In this document: positions 27,161 through 35,492 of the stretch, in pieces
Position numbering within the stretch: the first letter of the stretch is position 1
Layout of the letters: every line of letters begins with the position of its first letter
NCBI RefSeq assembly: GCF_029909975.1
Contig: NZ_CP094516.1
Span: 496,001 to 560,000 of the forward strand
Source of the DNA: Bradyrhizobium sp. ISRA430
Lineage (GTDB): Bacteria > Pseudomonadota > Alphaproteobacteria > Rhizobiales > Xanthobacteraceae
Length of the DNA stretch: 64,000 bases
Reading direction: 5' to 3'
The notes under the pieces: generated by a model
What the model saw: only the letters and a program-made list of their open reading frames with translations
Told to the model about the DNA's origin: nothing
The model's database searches: none
Program-made: the position numbers and the translations under genes

Positions 27161-27711
27161 ACGGGTCTGCGCTCCTTCGAAAGGTCTTTCTATCGTCTCC
27201 TGCTTTGGCTGCCTCGCTCTATGGGCTTGTCGTCATTGCTTTGCTGTGGCTGATCGCAAATTCGCTCGTCGATCTGCTTGCCCGATATGACCAGCGCAAT
27301 AGCGCTGCCGATATGTTGGCTCAGTTCGAGGGGCGACCGGTGCGGGGCGAACGTCGCGGCAAGAACAACTCGGCGGCGCCGCAAGGTTCGGCGTTTCTTG
27401 ATGGAAAGACAGTCACGGTCGCCGGCGCTGCACTGGTGCAGCGGGTGGCGGAAGCCACGACCAAGGTCGGCGGCAATGTGCTCTCGACTCAGGTCGAGCT
27501 ACAATCGAAGGCCGGGTTCGTCAGTGTGGTGGCAAGTTGCGAGATCGAACAGCCGGCCGTGCAGCAGCTCCTCTACGACCTGGAGGCGGGTCTTCCGTTC
27601 CTGTTCGTCGATCAGCTCGTGGTGCAGGCCCCCTTGGCTGTCGCGACCACAGGGGAAGGAAAGCTGCGCGTGATGTTGACCGTTTCGGGCCAATGGCAAG
27701 GATCCAAATGA
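27157..27711 (+). CDS. gspM: Type II secretion protein GspM (GspMb-type)
   Basis: The 184-aa protein has one N-terminal membrane helix (about 15-38) followed by a short coiled coil and a ferredoxin-like domain (LYDLEAGLPFLFVDQLVVQAP) matching the GspM/PilO pattern. It pairs with GspL in the inner membrane. The start ATG overlaps the gspL stop and its own stop overlaps the next gene's ATG (ATGATG). Confidence 0.8.
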   Translation: MNGSALLRKVFLSSPALAASLYGLVVIALLWLIANSLVDLLARYDQRNSAADMLAQFEGRPVRGERRGKNNSAAPQGSAFLDGKTVTVAGAALVQRVAEATTKVGGNVLSTQVELQSKAGFVSVVASCEIEQPAVQQLLYDLEAGLPFLFVDQLVVQAPLAVATTGEGKLRVMLTVSGQWQGSK

Positions 27712-28370
27712 TGCATCGCCTTGTGGTCATCGGCTGGGGCGTCGCCGTCCTGAGCATGGCAGGTCTCTCGGCCGGTGCGGCAATTGCGCCTGCGACAAGC
27801 GACGAGGCGATGGACGCGAGTTCGATTGCATCGCGGGAGAGCCCGTTGGGGGTGGAAAAGCCCGAACGCCCTTCGTTGACCGCTAGCCCGGCGCCGGCAT
27901 CGAATGAGCCTGCAGCAAAGAGCGCCAATCCATTGTGGGGCATTCCACTGGCCTCCCTGTCGGCGACGCGCGATCGTCCGATCTTCTCGGCCTCGCGACG
28001 GCCGCCTGCTCCGGTGGTGGCGCCGGTTGCGACCGTGCGCCCGCCGCCGCCGCGTCCGAAGGAGCCGGAGAAACCGCGCCTCTTGCTGGTTGGGACGGTC
28101 ATTGGAGAGAGTGAGAGCTTCGGTATCTTCGTCGAGCGGTCCAGCAAAGTATCGCTGCGGTTGCGCCTTGGCGAAGAGCGTGACGGCTGGGTGCTGCGCG
28201 CGGTGCAGGGCCGCGAAGTTGTCCTCGAGAAGGATGCTCAGACGGCGATCATCTCGATGCCCCAGCCCGGAAAGGCGAGCGAGGGAGAGGTTCGGATGGC
28301 GCCCGCGACCGCCGAGCGCGACGGCTACGACAATAGGGCAAACTCGACGAGGAGCCGGCCGCCGCTATGA
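27708..28370 (+). CDS. GspN/GspC-like periplasmic linker protein of the type II system
   Basis: The 220-aa protein has an N-terminal signal-anchor helix and a long Pro/Ala-rich spacer (about 60-115, with VRPPPPRPKEPEKP). A small beta domain follows with LLLVGTVIGESESFGIFVE and LRLGEERDGWVLRAVQGREVVLE. That domain resembles the homology region of GspC/PilP that contacts the secretin N0 domain. No separate gspC exists in the cluster, so this protein probably does that job. Family names vary between GspN and GspC; the link to secretin binding is inferred. Confidence 0.7.
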   Translation: MMHRLVVIGWGVAVLSMAGLSAGAAIAPATSDEAMDASSIASRESPLGVEKPERPSLTASPAPASNEPAAKSANPLWGIPLASLSATRDRPIFSASRRPPAPVVAPVATVRPPPPRPKEPEKPRLLLVGTVIGESESFGIFVERSSKVSLRLRLGEERDGWVLRAVQGREVVLEKDAQTAIISMPQPGKASEGEVRMAPATAERDGYDNRANSTRSRPPL

Positions 28371-28388
28371 GTCTCGACCAAAGACTGT

Positions 28389-28895
28389 CTAAAGCTGCAT
28401 CCCATAGCCGTTCGCCTGCAGCGCGAGTACGACCAGTAGACCTGCGGCCAGGAAAGGCCCGAACGGAATCGACGTTCTTGCCGTGACGGCACCCCCGACA
28501 ACCGGCAGGGAGAGGCAGACGGCCAGCGCCGTGGAGGTCGCCGCCAATAGCAGAACCGGCATGTCCGGGAGCCCGGTCCAGATCGTCGCAGCAGCGAGAA
28601 ACTTGATATCACCAAGCCCAAGCCCTTGCATGCCGCGCCACCGGAAATAGAGGTGCCTTAGAAGCAGGAGCAGACCTCCGGTCAGCAGGCCCTGGGATGC
28701 TGCGATCAGGGCCGTCGAGTGGCCGTCGATGACGAGCACCCGCGCAAGCCCGAGCGCCGCGATCAAGCCGTTGATCCAGTCCGGGATGATGCCGTAGCGA
28801 AGGTCGGTCCAGATTAGCCATCCGCACGCGAGCAGGAGCAGCGTGTAACAGGAGATCGTGACCAGGTTGTTCATTCTCGGCTTGTCACGAACCAT
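28389..28895 (-). CDS. Single-domain prepilin peptidase (A24 family, GspO/TadV-like)
   Basis: The 168-aa membrane protein carries the two catalytic aspartates of A24 peptidases, in WTDLRYGIIPDW and GLGDIKFL, and six hydrophobic segments. The N-terminal cytosolic methylase domain of classical GspO/PilD is absent, so it is the short TadV/CpaA-like form. It would cut the leaders of GspG-K. It is convergent with the gsp operon, only 18 bases from its last gene. The start may instead be Met 8 (28874). Confidence 0.85.
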   Translation of the reverse strand: MVRDKPRMNNLVTISCYTLLLLACGWLIWTDLRYGIIPDWINGLIAALGLARVLVIDGHSTALIAASQGLLTGGLLLLLRHLYFRWRGMQGLGLGDIKFLAAATIWTGLPDMPVLLLAATSTALAVCLSLPVVGGAVTARTSIPFGPFLAAGLLVVLALQANGYGMQL

Positions 28896-28920
28896 GCCGG
28901 TGTCATGAGATGCAGCTCGT

Positions 28921-29535
28921 TCACGAAGCGAGCGAGAGGCCGGCCATCATCAGCCCCACGGCGGCGATCCAGCCCCCGAGCGCCCGGATCGCGATCCCGC
29001 GCCAGACCATAGGAGATTCGGCTTGCCGAAACGCGACTGTGAGGGCCATGACGAGTGTTATCGCGGCATACCCGATGCAGCCCAGCCCGGCCGCAAACAA
29101 GAAGCGATCGGTCTCAGGCGCGAGGTCGCTGGCATTTGCCGCTCCGCGGATGACAGCCAGGGCGAACGCCATGGCGCACAGCAGAAGGGTGGGAATACGC
29201 AGTGCCGCTGCAAGCAGCAGCCCGACCAGCAGCGTCATTCCAGCGTTTAGGGCTGAGCCTGCCGACAAGGCGCCAATGGCGTGGGCAGACAGCAGCCCAA
29301 TCAGCAGTCCCAACGGGAATACCACCATAATCCAGCGGCCTCTTCCGGCTCCGAGCGATCCTGCCAGGACGCCAAGCGAGAACCACAAGACAAGATCTTG
29401 AAGGTCAGTTAGGGGATGGAGAGCTCCTGCGTAGAAATCGCCGAGCCGAGAAGAGACGATATGAGCACTCGCTGGCTGAATGCCTGCGACCAGCAGGCCA
29501 GCGGCGATGGACATCCGTCGGGTCGGAGCGCTCAT
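28921..29535 (-). CDS. HupE/UreJ-type membrane protein with altered metal motif
   Basis: The start ATG at 29535 overlaps the stop of the preceding hupE-like gene. The 204-aa protein has a signal-like N-terminus ending PASAH and six hydrophobic helices in the HupE pattern. The family motif HP-x5-DH is changed: the equivalent segment reads HPLTDLQDLVLW, so the Asp-His pair is lost. HupE and UreJ are nickel or cobalt permeases; this paralogue may have lost metal transport, or it may act on another ligand. It is the last gene of the four-gene minus-strand operon. Confidence 0.75.
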   Translation of the reverse strand: MSAPTRRMSIAAGLLVAGIQPASAHIVSSRLGDFYAGALHPLTDLQDLVLWFSLGVLAGSLGAGRGRWIMVVFPLGLLIGLLSAHAIGALSAGSALNAGMTLLVGLLLAAALRIPTLLLCAMAFALAVIRGAANASDLAPETDRFLFAAGLGCIGYAAITLVMALTVAFRQAESPMVWRGIAIRALGGWIAAVGLMMAGLSLAS

Positions 29536-30158
29536 GCCAGCGCTCCGATGCTGTGCGCAAGGAAATAGCCACCGAGGATGGCGATGACCACGCCAAGGCC
29601 CTGGATGAGGCGTTCTCCCGCAGACCATCGGGTCAATGCACCGATGAGGATTCCGCACAAGTGGAGCAGCCCGGTCGCGACGACGAAGCCGAGACCGTAA
29701 GCCAGAGGATTCGCCGAGGTCGGAAGCTCGGCTCCATGCGCGTGACCGTGAAAAATCGCAAAGACAGCTACGATAATAGCCGCCACAGCGAAGGGCAGGC
29801 GCAATCTCAGTGCTACCGCCGCGCCAAGCACCAGCGCGGACATAGCGATGACCGCCTCCGGTACAGGCAACGGCACCTTCAGGACACCAAGCACCCCGCC
29901 AAGCGCCATCACCAGCGGGAATGTGATTGGCAGCACCCAGATCGCCGGCGCGCCGAGTTGCGCACCCCAAATTCCGACCGCGACCATCGCGATGAGATGG
30001 TCGACGCCGGTCAGGGGATGTAGCAATCCCTGCACCAAACCACCACCAACTCCCGCCTGCTCATGCGCAAACGCAGGCTGCGCCAGGGCCAGGATTGCGA
30101 TAGCTGTCAGAGCATTGATGGTGTGTCGCGTGGACATCGTTTTCCATTGTGTTTTCAT
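29532..30158 (-). CDS. HupE/UreJ family metal permease
   Basis: The 208-aa product starts at the ATG overlapping the previous gene's stop. A signal peptide ends LAQPAFAH, followed by the HupE hallmark HPLTGVDHLIAMVAVG and a second His-rich motif FHGHAHGAELP in the fourth helix. HupE proteins import nickel (or cobalt) for hydrogenase or urease, yet no hydrogenase or urease gene lies nearby. The location between two relatives of the same family suggests a local expansion serving this cluster. Confidence 0.88.
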   Translation of the reverse strand: MKTQWKTMSTRHTINALTAIAILALAQPAFAHEQAGVGGGLVQGLLHPLTGVDHLIAMVAVGIWGAQLGAPAIWVLPITFPLVMALGGVLGVLKVPLPVPEAVIAMSALVLGAAVALRLRLPFAVAAIIVAVFAIFHGHAHGAELPTSANPLAYGLGFVVATGLLHLCGILIGALTRWSAGERLIQGLGVVIAILGGYFLAHSIGALA

Positions 30159-31132
30159 GGGAGCGCCAGAACGCGGACCAGCCGGCCAAAGAACCAGAAC
30201 ATGGAGATGGAGCCGATTGCATAGGCCGGGAGTGCTTCGCCCCAGCGCGGCAGGCCCGCGTTGAGCCGTCGATGCGCCCAGATCAGGGAGAGCACCAGCA
30301 GCACGAACAGGAGCTGTCCGATCTCGACGCCGACGTTGAAGAAGAGGAGGGCCCTGGGGAGCAGGCGAGGCTCGAGCCCAAGTCCAGCGAGAGCGCTGGC
30401 GAATCCGATGCCGTGAACGAGTCCGAAGGTAAAGGCCACGGCCCAGGGATAACGGGCGGTCAGCCCGGGATCGCCGCGCTGCTGTTTGACGATTTCGACG
30501 CCAACGAACACGATGCTGAGCGCAATGCAGGCATTGAGAGGCCGTTCCGGGATGCCAATTAGCCCGAACGCCGCCGCCGCAAGGGAGACGCTGTGCCCGA
30601 GCGTGAAAGCCGTGATGGTCTGCACCAATTTCCATCCGCCACCGACGATCCAGATCAGTCCGAGCACGAACAGCAGATGGTCCGCCCCAAGCAGGATATG
30701 GTCGATGCCGTAATTGACGTAGGTCCTGGCGAGTTCGATCCACGTCTGTAGCGTCGGAGCGGCCGTGCCCAGGACAGACACCACGGGATTGGCGGTCGAT
30801 ATCGTGTAACTGCGGGGCTCGCCGCTCAAGGGAAGGATCTTGATCAAGACGGCCGACATGTCGGCGCCGAGGTTGGTGATGGTGATCGGGCCGACCAACC
30901 CTTTCTCGCCGCAGTTCATCTCGGGCAGTCGCAGGAAGCAGTGGGGTGGTACCCGCAGGTCCACACGTGCGGCGCCGATCGACGGCTCCATGGTCCAGAG
31001 GCCGATGAATGCTCCGGGCCGGACCTCACGGAATTCGAGCACGCCGAGCGTAGCCTCATGCGCCTGGACATAACGAGGCAGGGCGAGCGCGACGAGAAGA
31101 AGCAAGATCGCCTGGCAGGCTCGGATCATCAT
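30155..31132 (-). CDS. HupE/UreJ_2-type exported membrane protein
   Basis: The 325-aa protein begins with a signal peptide ending YVQAH. A periplasmic beta-rich domain follows (about residues 25-165: FREVRPGAFIGLW, MNCGEKGL). The C-terminal half is a six-helix HupE-like domain with YGIDHILLGADHLLFVLGL and the conserved FTLGHSVSLAAAAFGLI and HGIGFASALAGLG blocks. This architecture matches the HupE/UreJ_2 family, whose substrate is unknown. It overlaps the PPIase gene upstream and the hupE gene downstream by a few bases, so all four are one operon. Confidence 0.85.
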   Translation of the reverse strand: MMIRACQAILLLLVALALPRYVQAHEATLGVLEFREVRPGAFIGLWTMEPSIGAARVDLRVPPHCFLRLPEMNCGEKGLVGPITITNLGADMSAVLIKILPLSGEPRSYTISTANPVVSVLGTAAPTLQTWIELARTYVNYGIDHILLGADHLLFVLGLIWIVGGGWKLVQTITAFTLGHSVSLAAAAFGLIGIPERPLNACIALSIVFVGVEIVKQQRGDPGLTARYPWAVAFTFGLVHGIGFASALAGLGLEPRLLPRALLFFNVGVEIGQLLFVLLVLSLIWAHRRLNAGLPRWGEALPAYAIGSISMFWFFGRLVRVLALP

Positions 31133-32031
31133 TGCTCGTATCGCACCTTGTAATTGGCCTTGAGCCGGCCAACCGCCTCCCAGGCCTGCTTGCGCGTTTC
31201 TTCGGTGTGCCAGGTCCGTGCGGCCTCTTCGCGCACATCGTCGAAATTGGCGAGCTTGCCGGGGTGGCGGGAATCGAGCCGAGCGACATGCCAGCCGTCT
31301 TTCGACTGCAGAATGCCCCACTGTCCCTCCGGCATCGCTAGAAGCCCATCGCGGAAATTTTCGCCAAAGGAGGCGGCAAGGCTTACGACCGGACGTCCCA
31401 GTATGGCCCGGGTCTGCTTTCGCAATTCCTCGGATTCGTGTTGGCCCAGTATGTCGTCGAGCTGCTTCTGCGCGGTCGCCCGGTCCGTCGCTGGTGTCAG
31501 ATAAAATCCCACGCGCTCCTGTTCGTCGAACCGCGCGTGGTTGGCGGCAAACCAGGCGCGGAGCTGCTCTTCGGTCGGTTGTGGAACGCGGACCTGATCG
31601 AATATCAGCAATTGCAGCTTGAATGCGACGCGGTCTCTGATCATGTCATCGCCCTTGTCGACACCAAGCGCCTTGCCTTCACGATAGAGAATCTCGCTGG
31701 CGACCCAGCTCTCGATCATCTTGTTGAGCTCCGCGTCGGATGGGACGCGCGCTTTGTCCTCGTCGAAATTGTCTATGAAGGACTGGCGCAGGGCTTTGGT
31801 CACGGTGATGACCTTGTCGTCCTTGGCCGGTGGATGCAGGGCGGCGTCGGCGCCGAAAATCAACGATCCCAGCAGGGCAAAGTGTAGGAGCGGCTCTCGT
31901 GTCAGTGAGCTGATGACGTCGGGCAAGCTTAGTGATCGTCTCACCGAACGTCCTTCGATCGGACTGTCAGATCGATCGGACGGAGTGTTTCCAAGAATCT
32001 GTGTGGCGTTTGGCATCGCTGGCGTTGACAT
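31129..32031 (-). CDS. Membrane-anchored parvulin-like peptidyl-prolyl isomerase
   Basis: The 300-aa protein has a cytosolic N-terminal tail of about 48 residues, one membrane helix (LLHFALLGSLIFGADAAL), a SurA/PpiD-like chaperone part (LNKMIESWVASEILYREGKALG) and a degenerate parvulin domain (SFGENFRDGLLAMPEGQWGILQSKDGWHVARLD, split here). Such proteins assist folding of exported proteins in the periplasm. As first gene of the operon with three HupE-type proteins, it may be dedicated to them or to the nearby exported phosphoesterases. The parvulin core is short, so isomerase activity is uncertain. Confidence 0.82.
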   Translation of the reverse strand: MSTPAMPNATQILGNTPSDRSDSPIEGRSVRRSLSLPDVISSLTREPLLHFALLGSLIFGADAALHPPAKDDKVITVTKALRQSFIDNFDEDKARVPSDAELNKMIESWVASEILYREGKALGVDKGDDMIRDRVAFKLQLLIFDQVRVPQPTEEQLRAWFAANHARFDEQERVGFYLTPATDRATAQKQLDDILGQHESEELRKQTRAILGRPVVSLAASFGENFRDGLLAMPEGQWGILQSKDGWHVARLDSRHPGKLANFDDVREEAARTWHTEETRKQAWEAVGRLKANYKVRYEQ

Positions 32032-32308
32032 ATTTCCTTCACATCTCTGACAGCCGCAACGGCGCGCAGCGGCTTATGCAGCGAAGCTCGCACGTTGTCA
32101 CGCGCAAATCGCGCGAGCTCGTCGAGATAGACTGTAGACGTGAAGATCAGTTGGTGGATTTCTCAGGCGGAGGTACACGCGGAAACAAAACCTTCACGGA
32201 ACTGTCTCCGAGTTCTGTTTTGGTTGCGCCACTGCAAAATCCGCACATCTTGGCTGCGGCGATTTGTTTTGAATTCCTGACTCGCACAAATCATCAAGGG
32301 GCGACTAC
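32032..32308. promoter_or_regulatory. Divergent control region between the PPIase-HupE operon and the PHP gene
   Basis: This 277-base gap separates two divergent starts and must contain both promoters. The base composition drops in GC near 32240-32300 (tttgaattcctgac, cacaaatcatcaagg). No known operator or riboswitch was recognised. Joint control of the exported protein and the HupE operon is suggested by the arrangement only. Confidence 0.5.
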
Positions 32309-34291
32309 ATGGCTTCGTCTACGAAGAAAATCCTGCTGACGGCAGCGTCGGTCTCGTTGGCTTTGACGCACACGGCGCATGCCGATGACCGCGGCGAAGG
32401 GTTCGGACATCGGGGAAATCCTTACGTCGCCGGTGACATGCACAACCACAATACGTGCACCGATGGGTCCGTAGCGGCCGGCTATTCGATTGATCGCGCT
32501 GTTGCTACCGGCGTTGCGGCGGCGGGTGGCAATAATTTCGATCTCGACTGGTTCACGCTCGGCAATCACGGCGGCTCGGGCAATCGCGATTGCCGCTTCA
32601 GTGATACCAGCGCCAATATTCCGGGTGAGACCACGACGACCTGGAGCGACACGCTCGGCAAGACCATCGACGGCATTACGATCACCAGCCTGAAGGGCAC
32701 GCCCAACGGCACCGGCACCAGTGCTGCAATGTGGCGCTGGCAGTCGATCCGTGAAGTTGAGTATCCAATCATCGTTGACCGCACCGCGATGTATAACAAG
32801 GTGCTGGTGGAAGGCCTCGAGTGGATTGTTCCCGGCCACGAACACACGGACGTCGCCGTCATTGCCGGGCAGAACCCGCGCGGCTACGGCAATGCCGACA
32901 AGATGGCTGAGTTCGAATATCGTTTCGATCGGGCCGATACCGATGCGATCGGCCCTGTCGATGTCGGCAACAGTCCGCTCTGGCCGGGCAAGGACAACGT
33001 GAACAATTCCGGCACCGCCGGTCACGGCAAGGCCCTTACGGGAATTCAGTGGCTGCAGGCAAATCACCCGCTGCAATCCTATGCAATCCCGACGCATACC
33101 GAGCGTCAGGGGCCGTTCAGCGCGTCGTCCAGCAAGGGCTACAACATCGAGCATTTCCGTGATTTCAACAATGCCGGTCCGACCGTGGCGTTCGGCATCG
33201 AATCTCCGGGCCACATGGCGCAGGGCACCATCACGGGTGGTTCGGGCTCTTATGAATCCAACGCGGTCGGCGGCGGCACCTACGGAATGTCCGGCGTTTA
33301 CACCGCAAAGGTTGGTGGCCTGTGGGACGGCCTGCTCGGAGAGGGGCGCAACTTCTTCATGTATGTGAGCTCCGACTGGCACAATCGCGGTGCGGGCGGC
33401 GCGCGTGACTCGTTCACGACCTCCGACTTCATCCCCGGCGAATATACCAAGCTCTACGTTCCCAACCGCGAGCGCTTCAGTGCGCAGTCGATCGTCGACG
33501 GCATGCGTTCGGGCAATTCCTACTCGGTCAATGCCGACATCATTGGCCCGGATCTCGTGTTCCGCGCCAAGGCCCGCGGCGAAGATTGGAAGACGATGGG
33601 TGAAACGCTGGTCGTGAGACCCGGCGAGAGGATTACGCTCGAGATGGAGATGACCCTCCCGGCGAAGAACAACAGCCCGTACAGCTTCAACAACCCCCTC
33701 TTGCAGCAGGTTGGCATCAACCAGCCCCTCAACAAGCCGTATCTCGACCACGTTGACCTGATCACCGGGCAGATCACCGGGGTGATCCAGCCGGGCGCGC
33801 CGGGCTATGCCGTTCCGAACGCCGCCGGCGTGGCGGGTGCTTCGATCGTCTACAACCAGACGACCGTCATCGCTCAGCAAATTCCGACCAAGGACATGCA
33901 TAGCGACAGAGAACGGAACGGTGCGACGCGTTACCGGTTCCGCACGACGTTCGTTGCAAGCGACAAGCCGATGTACATCCGTGCACGCGGCACGAACATT
34001 CCTGCTGCGACGCCGAATGTGACCGACACGCACGGCAATCCTCTGATCGACCTGACCAATGCCCAGGTTAGCTGCACGGATGCCGCCTGTCCTGCTCATC
34101 TTCAGACGGTCAACGGCGTGAAGAAGGTGACCTACGACGTTCAGGCCTATTCGAACGTCTGGTTCTATGCGAACCCGATCTTCATCCGGCCGGAAGGTAC
34201 GCCGAAGCTTCTGGTGGAAAAGAATGCGGAGCTCGCCGAACGGCTGGCCAGCCGCCGCGCTGATAACGACCACGATCACGGCCACGATTAA
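32309..34291 (+). CDS. Exported PHP-superfamily metal-dependent protein (DUF3604-like)
   Basis: The 660-aa product has a signal peptide ending THTAHA. Immediately after it comes the PHP-type metal motif GDMHNHNTCTDGS, and a second His motif in DWFTLGNHGG. Later His/Asp motifs (IVPGHEHTD, IPTHTE, YVSSDWHNRG) complete a plausible multi-metal phosphoesterase site. Length fits the DUF3604 family, which I recall beside PPIase and HupE/UreJ genes in other bacteria. The C-terminus is a His/Asp-rich tail, DNDHDHGHD, probably metal binding. It is a likely substrate of the type II system. The reaction is unknown. Confidence 0.72.
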   Translation: MASSTKKILLTAASVSLALTHTAHADDRGEGFGHRGNPYVAGDMHNHNTCTDGSVAAGYSIDRAVATGVAAAGGNNFDLDWFTLGNHGGSGNRDCRFSDTSANIPGETTTTWSDTLGKTIDGITITSLKGTPNGTGTSAAMWRWQSIREVEYPIIVDRTAMYNKVLVEGLEWIVPGHEHTDVAVIAGQNPRGYGNADKMAEFEYRFDRADTDAIGPVDVGNSPLWPGKDNVNNSGTAGHGKALTGIQWLQANHPLQSYAIPTHTERQGPFSASSSKGYNIEHFRDFNNAGPTVAFGIESPGHMAQGTITGGSGSYESNAVGGGTYGMSGVYTAKVGGLWDGLLGEGRNFFMYVSSDWHNRGAGGARDSFTTSDFIPGEYTKLYVPNRERFSAQSIVDGMRSGNSYSVNADIIGPDLVFRAKARGEDWKTMGETLVVRPGERITLEMEMTLPAKNNSPYSFNNPLLQQVGINQPLNKPYLDHVDLITGQITGVIQPGAPGYAVPNAAGVAGASIVYNQTTVIAQQIPTKDMHSDRERNGATRYRFRTTFVASDKPMYIRARGTNIPAATPNVTDTHGNPLIDLTNAQVSCTDAACPAHLQTVNGVKKVTYDVQAYSNVWFYANPIFIRPEGTPKLLVEKNAELAERLASRRADNDHDHGHD

Positions 34292-34317
34292 TCGCGGGTG
34301 GCGCGAACTGTAGACGG

Positions 34318-34357
34318 TTCTGGCGGGGGCCTCGCGGTGCCCCGCCAGAAAGTTTTC
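34318..34357 (+). terminator. Rho-independent terminator after the PHP gene
   Basis: A perfect 11-bp stem, TTCTGGCGGGG (34318-34328) and CCCCGCCAGAA (34340-34350), is followed by AGTTTTC. It lies 27 bases past the PHP stop. Confidence 0.85.
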
Positions 34358-34401
34358 GACGAGACTCCTAATGCGATCCCTGCCCAAGCCTGATCAGATC
34401 C

Positions 34402-34728
34402 ATGTTGTCGGGATTTAGTCGCCGAGCGTTCGTCCTTTTGCTCGGGCTTTCGGGCCTGGCATCGGGCACCCCAGCCCGCGCCGAGCCCGATCGCGAAGAG
34501 TGCGAACTTGCCGTGAAGGAAGCTTCCGCATTGGCCGCTGCTCTGCCGGCAGACAATCTGTCGCGATATTTTGCCGAGCGCGATCTCCATCAGGCCATGG
34601 TGGAGGCGGGGAATGGCGAATTCGATGATTGCCTCGAAATGGCGGCGCGTGCGGTTGAAGAGACCAGGGAGAGGCGGCACGAACTGCCGCCCGGTGAGAA
34701 GCTGAAAGTCCTCAGAGCCGACGAGTAG
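34402..34728 (+). CDS. Small exported protein with Tat-type signal, function unknown
   Basis: The 108-aa protein starts MLSGFSRRAFVLLLGLSGLA, with the twin Arg of a Tat signal and a cleavage site after PARA. The mature part of about 80 residues is helical and charged, with two cysteines (EECELA and DDCLEM) that could form a disulphide. I recognise no family. It lies between the exported PHP protein and the oxygenase-like gene on the same strand, but a strong terminator separates it from the PHP gene, so it has its own promoter. Confidence 0.65.
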   Translation: MLSGFSRRAFVLLLGLSGLASGTPARAEPDREECELAVKEASALAAALPADNLSRYFAERDLHQAMVEAGNGEFDDCLEMAARAVEETRERRHELPPGEKLKVLRADE

Positions 34729-34843
34729 CCGCTGTCCGCGCGAGCGAGTTTTTTTGGCGCGCGAGAGATCTCGTCTTTTGTCATCGCCATGTCATGTCCG
34801 GCAAATTATCGTCCGGCCATCTTTCAGCACGTTGGATCACGAT

Positions 34844-35467
34844 ATGGATCAGATCGAGGCTCTTTTTCCGATTCCGCTCATGCGCTCGCCGGGGCTCTTG
34901 AATCCCACGCTCAACGAAGCCGCCGTGGTGGCGATCCGCAATGCCCGTATCGAGGCCAATCTGCGATCCGACCAACTGTTCCACACCGAGGTGGCAGATC
35001 CGGGTAACAACAAACTCTTCCGGGAGATCGCGAACGTCGCGATCCCGAAGCTGGAAGAATTCGGCGTCCTGCTTTTCGGCGAAAAGCTCCGTTGGACGGT
35101 CAAGGAGATGTGGACCAACATGCTGGAGTCCGGAGGTAGCCAGACGCTGCATTCACATGCCAACAGCTTCATCTCGGGAATCTTTTACCTGACCCCGTCG
35201 CATCCGGCGTGCAAGACGGTCTTCGTGCGCCCGCCGGGCGGATTCGAATTCTCGTTTCGGCATCATACCAAGAGCGCCGCGGTCGGTCCCTTCAACGCCG
35301 GCAAATACGTGCTGCCGGAGGCCGAACCGGGAGATCTCGTACTGTTCCCGAGCTACGTCTATCATGAGGTGCCCAGGAATCAGGGACCGCAACGCATGAC
35401 GATCGCCTTCAACGCAATGCCTGATCATCTCGATTGCTGGGGCTATCGGATCAGCTTCGCGCCCTAG
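34844..35467 (+). CDS. Putative 2-oxoglutarate/Fe(II) oxygenase (TIGR02466 family)
   Basis: The start ATG at 34844 gives 207 aa (MDQIEALFPIPLMRS). The family pattern is present: WTNMLESGGSQTLHSHANS, SGIFYLT, PGDLVLFPSYVYHEV and RMTIAFN. The double-stranded beta-helix would bind iron through the His of the first motif and the His of YHEV. These proteins are thought to hydroxylate small molecules or proteins, but no substrate is established. It is convergent with the large spermidine-synthase-like gene. Confidence 0.82.
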   Translation: MDQIEALFPIPLMRSPGLLNPTLNEAAVVAIRNARIEANLRSDQLFHTEVADPGNNKLFREIANVAIPKLEEFGVLLFGEKLRWTVKEMWTNMLESGGSQTLHSHANSFISGIFYLTPSHPACKTVFVRPPGGFEFSFRHHTKSAAVGPFNAGKYVLPEAEPGDLVLFPSYVYHEVPRNQGPQRMTIAFNAMPDHLDCWGYRISFAP

Positions 35468-35492
35468 GAGCCGCCGACCTGCGCGGCATCCG

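Noticed and set aside
29970..30743. N-terminal extensions of the HupE genes in the same frame
   Set aside because: They overlap the upstream genes and encode Arg-rich sequence; internal ATGs with signal peptides overlapping the previous stop are better.
32294..34387. Minus-strand frame of 697 codons opposite the PHP gene
   Set aside because: It mirrors the coding PHP gene, which has a signal peptide, a ribosome-binding site and a terminator; the antisense product has no pattern.
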